The notes under the pieces: generated by a model
Seen by the model: only the letters and a program-made list of their open reading frames with translations
The model's database searches: none
What the model was told of the DNA's origin: nothing
Translations under genes and position numbers: made by a program
From: Halomonas nitroreducens
GTDB lineage: Bacteria > Pseudomonadota > Gammaproteobacteria > Pseudomonadales > Halomonadaceae
Direction of reading: 5' to 3'
Assembly (NCBI RefSeq): GCF_003966155.1
Contig: NZ_RXNS01000026.1
Coordinates: 1-39,656, forward strand
Length of the DNA stretch: 39,656 bases
Part shown: piece after piece, positions 7,887-16,933 of the stretch
Position numbering within the stretch: the first letter of the stretch is position 1
How the letters are laid out: each line of letters starts with the position of its first letter

Positions 7887-9575
7887 ATGCGTCGCTGTCT
7901 CGCCGCCTGCCTCCTCTGCGTCTGGTCCCTGCCGCTGCTGGCCGCCTGCCCGGACTGGTCGCCCGGCCGCGCCGAGCGCGAACTCGCCGCCCTGCATGCC
8001 CGCCTCGAGGCCTGGAACACGGCCTACCGCCGCGACGGCAGCTCGCCGGTGAGCGATGCCGTCTACGACCAGGCGAGCGCTCGGCTCGATACCTGGCATC
8101 ACTGCTTCCCCGGGCTGGTGCCGGCCTCCCCACCCGCCACGACCGGCCCGGCCGGCGAGCTGGCCCATCCGGTGGCCCAGGCCGGCCTGGCCAAGCTTCA
8201 GGGGCGTGACGCGGTGCAGGCATGGCTGGCCCGCCGGGAGGATGTCTGGCTACAGCCCAAGGTGGATGGCGTGGCGGTGACCCTGGTCTACGACCGGGGG
8301 CGGCTCGCCCGCGCCATCAGCCGCGGCAACGGCCGCTCGGGCCAGGACTGGACGGCGCGGGTGGCGAGGCTGCCCGCCGTTCCCGGGCGGCTGCCGGCCG
8401 GGGCGCCGGCGAGGGTGGTGCTGCAGGGCGAGCTGTACCGGCGCCTGGAGGCTCATGTGCAGGCAAAGCGGGGCGGCATCGGGGCGCGCAGCACAGTGGC
8501 GGGCTGGCTGGCGCGGGATCACCTCGCGGCGGAACCGGCCCGCCGGGTCGGGCTCTTCGTGTGGGGCTGGCCCGATGGTCCCGCGACCATGCAGGCGCGC
8601 CTCGCGGGCCTCGCCGCACTGGGCTTTCCCGACACCGCCCGCTGGAGCCATCCTGTCGCCGATGCCGACGAGCTGCATGAATGGCGCCAGCGCTGGTACC
8701 GGGGCCCCATGCCCTTCGCCACCGACGGGGTGGTGCTCAAGCAGGGCCACCGCCCGTCGGGTCACGACTGGCGCCCCGCGCCGCCGGATTGGGCGGTCGC
8801 CTGGAAGTATCCCCCTCGGGAGACGCTGGCGGCGGTACGCCATGTGGCATTCCGCATCGGTCGCACCGGGCGTATCACCCCGCTGCTGCAGCTGCGGCCG
8901 GTGGTCCTCGACGGGCGCACTATCCGGCGGGTCGCCGTCGGCTCCCTGGTCCGCTGGCGGCGGCTGGATATCCGCCCCGGCGACCGGGTGGTCATCGCCC
9001 TGGCCGGCGCCACCATCCCGCGCCTCGAGGGCGTGGCCTGGCGGGCCGCCGAGCGCCCTGCCGTGTCGCCTCCGGATCCGGCCGCCTACCACGCCCTGAG
9101 CTGCTGGCACCCGACGCCAGGCTGCGAGCAGCAGTTCCTCGCGCGCCTTGAGTGGTTGGCCGGGCCCGAGGCCCTCGACCTGCCGGGGCTGGGGCCCGGC
9201 ACCTGGCACGCCCTGGTCGAGGCCGGGCTGGTTGGCGGGCTGCTCGACTGGCTGGCGCTGGCCCCCGACACGCTGCGCCGGGCGGAGGGGATCGGCAAGG
9301 TGCGGGCCGGGCGACTGGCGGCGGCCTTCGCCGCGGCTCGCCGGCGCCCCTTCGCCGCCTGGCTCGAGGCGTTGGGCGTGCCGCCCGGTTGGGACGTTGG
9401 GGCGACTGCGGACTGGACGGCCCTGACCCGGCGCCGCGAGGCGGCCTGGCGTGCGCTGCCCGGCCTGGGGCCGGTGCGCGCCGCGGACCTGCGTGCCTTC
9501 TTCGACCATCCCGAGGTCAGGCGCCTGGCACGGCGGCTGGCGGCAGCGGGGATCGACGGCTTCCGGACGCCCTAG
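7887..9575 (+). CDS. ligB: NAD-dependent DNA ligase, LigB type
   Basis: A 562-residue protein matching DNA ligase B in length and layout. The adenylation motif is WLQPKVDGVAVTLVY with the catalytic lysine at residue 125, followed by ISRGNGRSGQDWT, FATDGVVLK and VAWKYPPRE, all nucleotidyltransferase motifs. An OB-fold region, a degenerate zinc-finger stretch (only CWHPTPGC remains) and helix-hairpin-helix-like segments (DLPGLGPG, RRAEGIGKVRAG, RALPGLGPVRAAD) follow. There is no BRCT domain. The N-terminus MRRCLAACLLCVWSLPLLAAC reads as a signal peptide with a lipobox (LAAC, cysteine 21), which is odd for a DNA ligase; as I recall, E. coli LigB also begins with a hydrophobic stretch. It sits between metK and ahcY with no functional link that I know of. 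The replicative ligase would be LigA elsewhere. Confidence 0.9.
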   Translation: MRRCLAACLLCVWSLPLLAACPDWSPGRAERELAALHARLEAWNTAYRRDGSSPVSDAVYDQASARLDTWHHCFPGLVPASPPATTGPAGELAHPVAQAGLAKLQGRDAVQAWLARREDVWLQPKVDGVAVTLVYDRGRLARAISRGNGRSGQDWTARVARLPAVPGRLPAGAPARVVLQGELYRRLEAHVQAKRGGIGARSTVAGWLARDHLAAEPARRVGLFVWGWPDGPATMQARLAGLAALGFPDTARWSHPVADADELHEWRQRWYRGPMPFATDGVVLKQGHRPSGHDWRPAPPDWAVAWKYPPRETLAAVRHVAFRIGRTGRITPLLQLRPVVLDGRTIRRVAVGSLVRWRRLDIRPGDRVVIALAGATIPRLEGVAWRAAERPAVSPPDPAAYHALSCWHPTPGCEQQFLARLEWLAGPEALDLPGLGPGTWHALVEAGLVGGLLDWLALAPDTLRRAEGIGKVRAGRLAAAFAAARRRPFAAWLEALGVPPGWDVGATADWTALTRRREAAWRALPGLGPVRAADLRAFFDHPEVRRLARRLAAAGIDGFRTP

Positions 9576-9581
9576 CGTTGG

Positions 9582-9611
9582 TTGTCCGCTTTTCCCGCTG
9601 CCTCCTATAGT
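9582..9611 (+). promoter_or_regulatory. Promoter candidate for ahcY
   Basis: TTGTCC (9582-9587) and TATAGT (9606-9611) are separated by 18 bases, giving a leader of about 30 bases before ahcY at 9647. The short leader leaves no room for a full SAH riboswitch. A small inverted repeat TTTCCCCGGGAAA lies just before the ribosome binding site. Confidence 0.5.
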
Positions 9612-9646
9612 GAAGGTCACGTTTTTCCCCGGGAAAGAGGTGACGC

Positions 9647-11056
9647 ATGAACCAGCCCGTCGTATCCGCGCCCACCGCCACGGACTACAAGGTCGCCGAT
9701 ATCGCCCTGGCCGATTGGGGCCGTCGCGAGATCCGCATTGCCGAGACCGAGATGCCGGCGCTGATGGCGATCCGCGAGAAGTACCACGCCGCCCAGCCCC
9801 TCGCCGGGGCACGGATCGCCGGCTGCATCCACATGACCATCCAGACCGCAGTGCTGATCGAGACGCTGATCGACCTCGGGGCCTCGGTGCGCTGGTCCTC
9901 GTGCAACATCTTCTCCACCCAGGACCACGCCGCTGCGGCCATCGCCGACGCCGGCATTCCGGTGTTCGCCTGGAAGGGCGAGACCGAGGAGGAGTTCTGG
10001 TGGTGCATTGGCCAGACGGTGGAGGGGCCGGAGGGCTGGGTGCCGAACCTGGTGCTCGACGACGGCGGCGACCTCACCGCGCTGCTGCACGACAAGCGCC
10101 CGGAGCTGCTCGACGCCGTCCACGGCATCAGCGAGGAGACCACCACCGGTGTGCACCGCCTGCTGGAGATGTGGCGGGAGGGCTCCCTGCGGGTGCCGGC
10201 GATCAACGTCAACGACGCCGTGACCAAGTCCAAGAACGACAACAAGTACGGCTGCCGCCACTCGCTGAACGACGCCATCAAGCGCGGCGTCGACCACCTG
10301 CTGGCCGGCAAGCAGGCGCTGGTGATGGGCTATGGCGACGTGGGCAAGGGCTCTGCGGCCTCGCTGCGCCAGGAGGGCATGATCGTCCGCATCGCCGAGA
10401 TCGACCCGATCTGTGCCATGCAGGCCTGCATGGACGGCTTCGAGGTGGTCTCGCCCTACCGCGACGGCCTCAATGCCGGCCTGGAGAGCATCGACCACGA
10501 ACTGCTCTCGCGGATCGACCTGGTGGTCACCGCCACCGGCAACATCGACGCCTGTGACGCCGCCATGCTCGAGTCCCTCAAGAAGGGCGCGGTGGTCTGC
10601 AACATCGGCCACTTCGACAGCGAGATCGATACCGCCTACATGCGCCGCCGGTGGCACTGGGAGGAGGTGAAGCCCCAGGTGCACAAGGTCTACCGGGACA
10701 GCGAACCCGGGGACTACGACCCCGACAGCCGCGACTACCTGATCCTGCTCTCCGAGGGGCGGCTGGTGAACCTCGGCAATGCCACCGGGCATCCCTCCCG
10801 GGTCATGGATGGCTCCTTTGCCAACCAGGTGCTGGCGCAGATCCACCTCTACGCGGGGCGTTTCGCCGAGCGCGCCGAGGACAAGCGGCGCGAGGCCCTG
10901 GGCGTCAGCGTGCTGCCCCGGCACCTCGACGAGGAGGTGGCACGCTACATGGTCGAGGGGTTCGGCGGCGTCGTCACCCGCATGAGCGAGGCCCAGGCCG
11001 AGTATACCGGCGTGCCGGTGGAGGGGCCCTACAAGCCCGATGCCTACCGTTACTGA
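9647..11056 (+). CDS. ahcY: Adenosylhomocysteinase
   Basis: A 469-residue cytoplasmic NAD-dependent enzyme that splits S-adenosylhomocysteine to adenosine and homocysteine, relieving product inhibition of methyltransferases. Diagnostic blocks are GCIHMTIQTAVLIETL, SSCNIFSTQDHAAAAI, the NAD-binding GYGDVGKGSAASLRQEG, the substrate block NVNDAVTKSKNDNKYGCRHS, and the conserved C-terminus KPDAYRY. Length and motifs are normal. GAGGTGACGC precedes the ATG. It completes the step after SAM-dependent methylation, alongside metK upstream and metF downstream. Confidence 0.98.
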   Translation: MNQPVVSAPTATDYKVADIALADWGRREIRIAETEMPALMAIREKYHAAQPLAGARIAGCIHMTIQTAVLIETLIDLGASVRWSSCNIFSTQDHAAAAIADAGIPVFAWKGETEEEFWWCIGQTVEGPEGWVPNLVLDDGGDLTALLHDKRPELLDAVHGISEETTTGVHRLLEMWREGSLRVPAINVNDAVTKSKNDNKYGCRHSLNDAIKRGVDHLLAGKQALVMGYGDVGKGSAASLRQEGMIVRIAEIDPICAMQACMDGFEVVSPYRDGLNAGLESIDHELLSRIDLVVTATGNIDACDAAMLESLKKGAVVCNIGHFDSEIDTAYMRRRWHWEEVKPQVHKVYRDSEPGDYDPDSRDYLILLSEGRLVNLGNATGHPSRVMDGSFANQVLAQIHLYAGRFAERAEDKRREALGVSVLPRHLDEEVARYMVEGFGGVVTRMSEAQAEYTGVPVEGPYKPDAYRY

Positions 11057-11069
11057 CCAGCCGGTCTCA

Positions 11070-11097
11070 GGGGTGGGCCTGTGCCCGCCCCGGGAGG
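11070..11097 (+). other. Hairpin abutting the ribosome binding site of the GGDEF gene
   Basis: GGGGTGGGC (11070-11078) pairs with GCCCGCCCC (11083-11091), one wobble pair, with a four-base loop. It ends directly at GGGAGG (11092-11097), the Shine-Dalgarno of the next gene. It may act as a weak ahcY terminator or modulate translation start of the GGDEF gene; no T-tract is present. Confidence 0.4.
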
Positions 11098-11102
11098 AAT
11101 TC

Positions 11103-12278
11103 GTGTCGCAAGACCGGCAGGCAAGGCTCTCGGCAGAAGAGTGCGAGCAGCAGGCACGCCTGAATGCCGCCCTGATGGCCTGCGGAATCATCGGCCTGCT
11201 CTGCTACCTGCCCTTCGACTACTGGATGATCCCCGAGCGCTGGCCGGCTCTGTGGGCCGGTCGGCTGCTGGTGGTGGGACTGCTGGCGCTGTGCCTGGCC
11301 TGGCAGCATCGCCAGCCCGCGCGCAGCGAACGGGCGCTGCTGGTGGCGGCCCTGGGCACCACGCTGTTTCTCGCCTGGGGGGCCGCCCAGATCACGGAAC
11401 CCTACGCCTTCTTCTTCTGGAATCAGAGCCTGGCGGTGGCCATGTTCATCCTCCTGCCGGTGGTCTCCGTGTGGCGTCCGCGCTGCATGCTGTTGCACAA
11501 CGCCGTGATGCTGCTGGCCTACGGCCTGTGTTTCGTCCTGTGGAGCCCCTTCGACCTGGTCGAGCTGATGCGCCTGGGCGGCGTCTTCCTGCTGATCGGC
11601 TGGCTGATCTCGCCGCTGCTCTCCCAGGTGCGCTATGGCATCTTCCATCGTACCGCCGCCCTGAGCCATGCGCTGCGGGAACGCAATGCCGAGCTGACCG
11701 CCGCCAACGAGGAACTGGCGGCCCATCAGCAGGAGCTGACCTACCTGGCCAACTTCGATGCCATGACCGGGCTGGCCAACCGCCGCTGGGGGATGACCTT
11801 CCTGCGCGAGAACCTCGACGATTGCTACCGCAAGCGCTGGCCGCTGTCCCTGTTGCTGGTGGACATCGACCGTCTCAAGGTCGTCAACGACAGCCGCGGG
11901 CATGCCAGCGGCGACCGGCTGATCTGCCACGTGGCTCGGGCCATCGCCGGCCAGCTGTGCAATGGCGAGCTGGCCTGTCGTCTGGGCGGCGACGAGTTCC
12001 TGGTGATCATGCCCGACGCCGATGCGGCCGAGGCCGGCGAACGGGCGGGTCGCCTCTCGGCGGCACTGGAGTCAGCGCGGCTCGAGAGCGACCCGGAACT
12101 GGTGGCCACGGTCAGCGTTGGCGAGGCCACCTATCGGCCTTGGCAGGAAGGGGTGGCGGACATGGATGCCCTCATCCAGCGGGCCGACAGTGCCATGTAC
12201 AGCTGCAAGCGGCATAGCCGGCAGCATCCTCGCGCCAGCGGCGCGGCTCCCCAGCGCGCCCGTCGCCGGGGCGATTAG
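11103..12278 (+). CDS. Membrane-bound diguanylate cyclase (GGDEF)
   Basis: A 391-residue protein predicted to make cyclic di-GMP. Residues 20-180 hold about six hydrophobic helices, an integral-membrane sensor I cannot assign to a named MASE family. A short coiled segment (HALRERNAELTAANEELAAHQQEL) leads into the GGDEF domain at about 212-375: FDAMTGLANRRWG, the metal-binding LLLVDIDRLKVVND, and RLGGDEF at 293-299, all intact. The usual inhibitory RxxD site five residues before GGDEF is missing (CNGE at 286-289), so product feedback may be weak. An in-frame ATG at 11040 would overlap ahcY; GTG at 11103 is preferred because GGGAGG precedes it. Probably co-transcribed with ahcY. Confidence 0.88.
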   Translation: MSQDRQARLSAEECEQQARLNAALMACGIIGLLCYLPFDYWMIPERWPALWAGRLLVVGLLALCLAWQHRQPARSERALLVAALGTTLFLAWGAAQITEPYAFFFWNQSLAVAMFILLPVVSVWRPRCMLLHNAVMLLAYGLCFVLWSPFDLVELMRLGGVFLLIGWLISPLLSQVRYGIFHRTAALSHALRERNAELTAANEELAAHQQELTYLANFDAMTGLANRRWGMTFLRENLDDCYRKRWPLSLLLVDIDRLKVVNDSRGHASGDRLICHVARAIAGQLCNGELACRLGGDEFLVIMPDADAAEAGERAGRLSAALESARLESDPELVATVSVGEATYRPWQEGVADMDALIQRADSAMYSCKRHSRQHPRASGAAPQRARRRGD

Positions 12279-12283
12279 CCCAG

Positions 12284-12532
12284 TCACGGCAGTGACACGC
12301 GATCGCCATGGTGGCGTCCCCTCGGCGCCGGCAGGCCGCCGATCAGCGTCACCGGCTGAGACTCGGCGGATGCCACCTGGGTCGCCTGGCCGCGCGCCAC
12401 GAAGCCGGCGAACAGGGTGTCCCGCCCGCTCGTCCTGCCGGGCCACGTTTTTGACCAGGCAGACCAGCGGCCAGCTGACGCCCTCGCCTCGACGATGGGG
12501 CTCTCCCAGTGATCGCGGCGACAGCATGGCAT
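12284..12532 (-). pseudogene. Small unrecognised gene, apparently frameshifted
   Basis: On the minus strand, protein-like sequence with strong G/C third positions changes frame twice. DHWESPIVEAR is in one frame, WPLVCLVKNVARQDER in the next, then DTLFAGFVARGQATQV, ASAESQPVTLIGGLPAP and GDRVSLP back in the first, ending in TGA at 12284-12286. Each segment has the codon bias of real genes here, while the alternatives in the same stretch do not. Two compensating indels, around 12485 and 12430, would restore a reading frame of about 80 codons from ATG 12532. I do not recognise the family. It fills most of the 330-base gap between the GGDEF and GST genes. Sequencing errors could also explain it, and short remnants can mislead. 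Confidence 0.35.
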
Positions 12533-12544
12533 GACGTCACCATC

Positions 12545-12577
12545 TGTTCTTGAACATATGCTGTGGCGGTCTAGCCT
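12545..12577 (+). promoter_or_regulatory. GST promoter candidate with overlapping inverted repeat
   Basis: TGTTC-TT-GAACA (12545-12556) is a perfect five-base-arm inverted repeat overlapping a possible -35 TTGAAC (12550-12555); TAGCCT (12572-12577) is a possible -10 with 16 bases between. A regulator bound here would cover the -35. It is also near the start of the decayed minus-strand gene. The regulator is unknown. Confidence 0.35.
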
Positions 12578-12610
12578 GCCATCATCCCCCCTTGTAACAG
12601 GATCCTCGAC

Positions 12611-13273
12611 ATGACCGCTTCCGTGCATATCGTCGGCCCCCAGTTCAGCACCTTCGTGCGCAGCGTCCAGCTGTGCTGCGAGGAGAAGGGCATCCCCTAC
12701 ACCCTGGGTGCCGAGGTCGATGGTCGACCCCTCAGCCTGCACTCCCCCGAACACTACGCCCTGCATCCCTTCGGCAAGCTCCCGATCCTGCTCCACGGCG
12801 AGCGGCGCCTGATCGAGACGCCGAGCATCTGTCGCTACCTGGATGCCGCCTTCGACGGCCCGCCGCTGCAACCCGGCGATCCCTGGTCGCGGGCACAGGT
12901 CGACCAGTGGACCGGGATCCTCGCCCTTTACGTGGATCAGGCCCTGGTGCGTCGTTACCTGCTGGAGTTCGTCTTTCCCCAGGGCGAGGGCGACACCGTG
13001 CGCCAGGAGGCGGTCGCCGCCGCCCAGCCGGAGGTCGCGCGCCTGCTGGGCCTGCTCGAGGGACAGCTGGCTCAGGGCGATTACCTGGTGGGCGCCGCCT
13101 TCAGCATCGCCGACGCCATCGCCGCGCCGATGCTCGACTACCTGCTGGGCTTGCCCGCCGCCGAGGCCTTCCTCGCCGAGACCCCGCGGCTGGTGGCCTA
13201 CACGCAGCGGCTGCGAGAACGCCCCGCGGCCCAACGGGTCCTGGTGACGCCGGACCTGGGCCGTGCCTCCTAG
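12611..13273 (+). CDS. Glutathione S-transferase family protein
   Basis: A 220-residue cytosolic GST-fold protein. The N-terminal thioredoxin-like half (residues 1-80) has FSTFVRSVQLCCEEKGIPY, PFGKLPILLHGERRLIETPSICRYLD, where the ET/PS pair corresponds to the usual glutathione gamma-glutamyl contact. The C-terminal helical half includes YLVGAAFSIADAIAAPMLDYL with the conserved N-capping aspartate. The substrate cannot be deduced; detoxification of electrophiles or a role in a catabolic step are both possible. AGGA precedes the ATG. It has its own promoter candidate at 12545-12577 and is probably monocistronic. Confidence 0.9.
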   Translation: MTASVHIVGPQFSTFVRSVQLCCEEKGIPYTLGAEVDGRPLSLHSPEHYALHPFGKLPILLHGERRLIETPSICRYLDAAFDGPPLQPGDPWSRAQVDQWTGILALYVDQALVRRYLLEFVFPQGEGDTVRQEAVAAAQPEVARLLGLLEGQLAQGDYLVGAAFSIADAIAAPMLDYLLGLPAAEAFLAETPRLVAYTQRLRERPAAQRVLVTPDLGRAS

Positions 13274-13335
13274 TCGCCCGGCCGCCGGCGAGCTCGTCAG
13301 GAGCCCGTTGCCTGTCCTCTCAGGCATCCCCGGCC

Positions 13336-13341
13336 TATAGT
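13336..13341 (+). promoter_or_regulatory. -10 box candidate for the antiporter gene
   Basis: GGCCTATAGTGGG at 13332-13344 contains TATAGT (13336-13341), the same -10 form as before ahcY. The -35 is unclear: TTGCCT at 13308 is too far (22 bases). It leaves a leader of about 55 bases before 13405. Confidence 0.35.
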
Positions 13342-13404
13342 GGGAACAGCGCCGCCGGCCGGCCTCGCCGCGGTAGCCCCTCACGCCTGGCACAAGGACG
13401 GCCC

Positions 13405-14646
<1,242 letters not shown>

Positions 14647-14708
14647 GCAAGGTCCGACAAGTGTCTGCGCTCGGCAATACGGCGTTAACAATCGGCTTAA
14701 AGTGCTCA

Positions 14709-14723
14709 TTTACACCCTGTAAA
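14709..14723. promoter_or_regulatory. Palindrome TTTACA-N3-TGTAAA in an AT-rich gap
   Basis: TTTACACCCTGTAAA is a perfect six-base-arm inverted repeat in the 147-base gap between the convergent antiporter and AEC genes, a notably AT-rich stretch. It could be a regulator site or a weak hairpin. No start codon of a supported gene is nearby, so its role is unknown. Confidence 0.3.
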
Positions 14724-14793
14724 CCCCGCCTTTTCACCAATTTTTGCCTTGTCTAGCCTTCGCTCGCCGACTTCTCAGACAATGCCTGGCCGC

Positions 14794-15729
14794 TCAGCCG
14801 AGGCCCGCCAGGCCGGCGAGGCTCGTCAGGTAGAGCGGGATCAGCAGCGGCGCTGCCAGCGTGGTGAGCAGCACCGCCAGCGCGCCCTTCTCGGGGGCGA
14901 TGCCGAGCTCCATGGCCACTACCACCACGTTGGCGGCCATGGGCACCACGCCGATCAGCAAGAGCGCCATGGCGAGCTCCGGCGAGATGCCCAGGGTGGC
15001 CTGCAGTCCCAGCACGACCCCCAGGGCCAGCAGTGGCCATAGGCCGTAGCGCACCGCCACGCAGGCACCGATAAAGCGCCAGTCCAGCTGACGGATGGTC
15101 ACCCGGCCCAGCGTCATGCCGATGATCATCATGCCGAGCAGGGTATAGGTGGGCGGAAAGACCTCGAGGCCCTCCATGATGGCCGCCGGCACCGTCAGCC
15201 CGGCGGCCTCGACCAGCAGCGCCGCCAGGAAGGCGTAGATCAGCGGCAGGCGCAGGATCTTGGCGAGGCTCTGGCGCACCGAGAAGCGTCCCCGGGCGCT
15301 CAGGTAGAAGCCCAGGGTGAACTCGTAGAGGGTCACCCCCAGCACCCCGAACAGGTAGAGGGTCACCCCCGACGGGGGCAGCAGCACCAGGGCCACCGGC
15401 AGGCCGAAGTAGCCGGTATTGCCGGTGCCCGCCGAGAAGGCCAGCACGGCGCTCTCCTCGCCGGGCAACGCCCGCCGGGCCAGTCGGCTGACCAGCAGGG
15501 CAACCAGGCTGGCCGCGCCGAACAGCGCCCCGGTGATCAGCAGGTAGGCCGGTGTGGGGCCGCCCAGGGTCAGACCGCGGAAGAAGGTCAGCGGCGCGAT
15601 CAGGTAGATCAGCAGGGTAGCGATGGGGCGGGGGTCCACCGCCAGGTGGCGGGCGGCCAGCCAGCCCAGGCCGACGAAGGCCAGCAGCGTCCACAGCGGG
15701 CCCATCAGGGTGGCGGGATCGAGGCTCAT
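14794..15729 (-). CDS. AEC-family transporter (auxin efflux carrier superfamily)
   Basis: A 311-residue inner-membrane permease of the AEC family. Ten hydrophobic segments in two five-helix repeats are visible. Typical blocks are FSAGTGNTGYFGLPVALVLL (residues about 104-123), with the glycine/asparagine crossover, and LLIGVVPMAANVVVVAMELG near residue 260. Bacterial members move malonate, malate, lactate or other carboxylates; nothing here fixes the substrate. The start at 15729 has only a weak GGA-type ribosome binding site. It is divergent from metF, sharing a gap of 285 bases, and faces the antiporter gene tail to tail. Confidence 0.88.
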   Translation of the reverse strand: MSLDPATLMGPLWTLLAFVGLGWLAARHLAVDPRPIATLLIYLIAPLTFFRGLTLGGPTPAYLLITGALFGAASLVALLVSRLARRALPGEESAVLAFSAGTGNTGYFGLPVALVLLPPSGVTLYLFGVLGVTLYEFTLGFYLSARGRFSVRQSLAKILRLPLIYAFLAALLVEAAGLTVPAAIMEGLEVFPPTYTLLGMMIIGMTLGRVTIRQLDWRFIGACVAVRYGLWPLLALGVVLGLQATLGISPELAMALLLIGVVPMAANVVVVAMELGIAPEKGALAVLLTTLAAPLLIPLYLTSLAGLAGLG

Positions 15730-15834
15730 GCATCACGTCCATGTGGAGACAGGGTCCCTATCTTGCCTGGCTCCCCGCGGCCTGTCAGTCCGTCGGGGGC
15801 AGGGGCGGCCTGGAGTCCTTTTAGCACGTCTGGT

Positions 15835-15958
15835 TATACTGGATTCGCTTCTTATATGAGAGAAATCGATGCAGCCTGACGAAACTTTCATTGGTCGCCC
15901 TGCCCCCGAATCGTCACAATGGCGACACCTTCTCGCATCGCCCGGCCGGCGCCGGGCG
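15835..15958 (+). promoter_or_regulatory. metF promoter candidate and leader hairpin
   Basis: TATACT (15835-15840) is a good -10 box, giving a leader of about 165 bases before metF at 16015. In the leader GAAACTTTC (15881-15889) is a small palindrome and CGCCCGGC (15939-15946) pairs with GCCGGGCG (15951-15958), an eight-base-pair stem with a four-base loop. I see no MetJ box (AGACGTCT) and no perfect MetR site. Confidence 0.4.
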
Positions 15959-16014
15959 TCTGCGCAACCTGACACCGCGTGTCCGAGGCGACGCGAACCA
16001 CGAGGACCGGATCG

Positions 16015-16857
16015 ATGAGTGCACACGAGCATCCGCTGGGTATCAGCTTCGAATTCTTCCCGCCCAACACCGACGCCGGGCGCGACAAGCTGATGCGTAC
16101 CCGCGATGCCCTGGCCCGTCGCCAGCCACGGTTCTTCTCCGTCACCTACGGCGCCGGTGGCTCCACCCAGCATCGCACCCTCAACACCGTGCAGGCCGTA
16201 CGCGAGTCCGGCATCACCACCGCGCCGCACCTGTCCTGCATCGGCAGCGAGAAGGCGGTGCTGCGGGACCTGCTGGCCCAGTACCGGGAGCAGGGGATCG
16301 ACAGCCTGGTGGCCCTGCGCGGCGACCTGCCCTCCGGCATGGGCGGCATCGGCGAGCTGCGCTATGCCAACGAACTGGTCGAGTTCATTCGCGAGGAGAC
16401 CGGCGACCACTTCGAGATCGCCGTGGCGGCCTACCCGGAGTCCCATCCCCAGGCCCCCAGCCTCGATCGTGACGTGGAAAACTTCGCCCGCAAGATGAAG
16501 GCCGGGGCGAACCTCGCCATCACCCAGTACTTCTTCACCGCCGACGCCTACTTCCATTTCGTCGAGCGGGCCCGCGTCCTGGGTGTCGAGGCGCCGATCG
16601 TGCCCGGCATCATGCCGATCACCAACTACACCAAGCTGGCGCGCTTCTCCGATGCCTGCGGCGCCGAGATCCCGCGCTGGATCCGCAAGCAGCTCGAGGC
16701 CTACGGCGACGACAGCCAGGCCATCGCCGACTTCGGCGAGGACGTGATCTCGCGACTCTGCCAGCGCCTGCTCGACGGCGGGGCGCCGGGCCTGCACTTC
16801 TATACGCTGAACCAGGCCGAGCCGACCCTCAAGGTGCTGGATAATATTCGCGCCTGA
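16015..16857 (+). CDS. metF: 5,10-methylenetetrahydrofolate reductase
   Basis: A 280-residue cytoplasmic FAD enzyme that reduces 5,10-methylene-THF to 5-methyl-THF, supplying the methyl group for methionine synthesis. It starts HPLGISFEFFPPNTDAGRDKL, the conserved EFFPP block, then FFSVTYGAGGSTQHRTL, LRGDLP, AAYPESHPQAPS and FARKMKAGANLAITQYFF, and PGIMPITN. A longer in-frame start at 15979 is less likely, since CGAGGA lies just before ATG 16015 and homologues start here. It feeds the methionine made into SAM by MetK. A bidirectional terminator follows. Confidence 0.97.
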   Translation: MSAHEHPLGISFEFFPPNTDAGRDKLMRTRDALARRQPRFFSVTYGAGGSTQHRTLNTVQAVRESGITTAPHLSCIGSEKAVLRDLLAQYREQGIDSLVALRGDLPSGMGGIGELRYANELVEFIREETGDHFEIAVAAYPESHPQAPSLDRDVENFARKMKAGANLAITQYFFTADAYFHFVERARVLGVEAPIVPGIMPITNYTKLARFSDACGAEIPRWIRKQLEAYGDDSQAIADFGEDVISRLCQRLLDGGAPGLHFYTLNQAEPTLKVLDNIRA

Positions 16858-16883
16858 CGCCGCTCGGTATGCCACACAAAGAA

Positions 16884-16910
16884 GGGCCCCGCCATCCGGC
16901 GGGGCCCGTT
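16884..16910. terminator. Bidirectional terminator between metF and the TRAP permease
   Basis: GGGCCCCGCC (16884-16893) and GGCGGGGCCC (16898-16907) form a perfect ten-base-pair stem with an ATCC loop. On the minus strand it is followed by TTCTTTG, on the plus strand by GTTG, so it works better for the TRAP operon but can serve both convergent units. Confidence 0.8.
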
Positions 16911-16933
16911 GCGTGGTGCGTGACGGTGAGGCG

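Noticed and set aside
9576..9646. Possible SAH riboswitch before ahcY
   Set aside because: Only about 35 bases lie between the likely transcription start and the ATG, and the expected conserved core is not visible.
15877..15890. TGACGAAACTTTCA as a MetR site before metF
   Set aside because: It does not keep the TGAA-N5-TTCA spacing; one half has a mismatch and the other is shifted.
15869..16018. A 49-codon frame that ends in ATGA overlapping the metF start, resembling a coupled leader peptide
   Set aside because: Third codon positions are only about half G/C, unlike every real gene here, and the second half is arginine/proline-rich noise. The overlap is probably chance.
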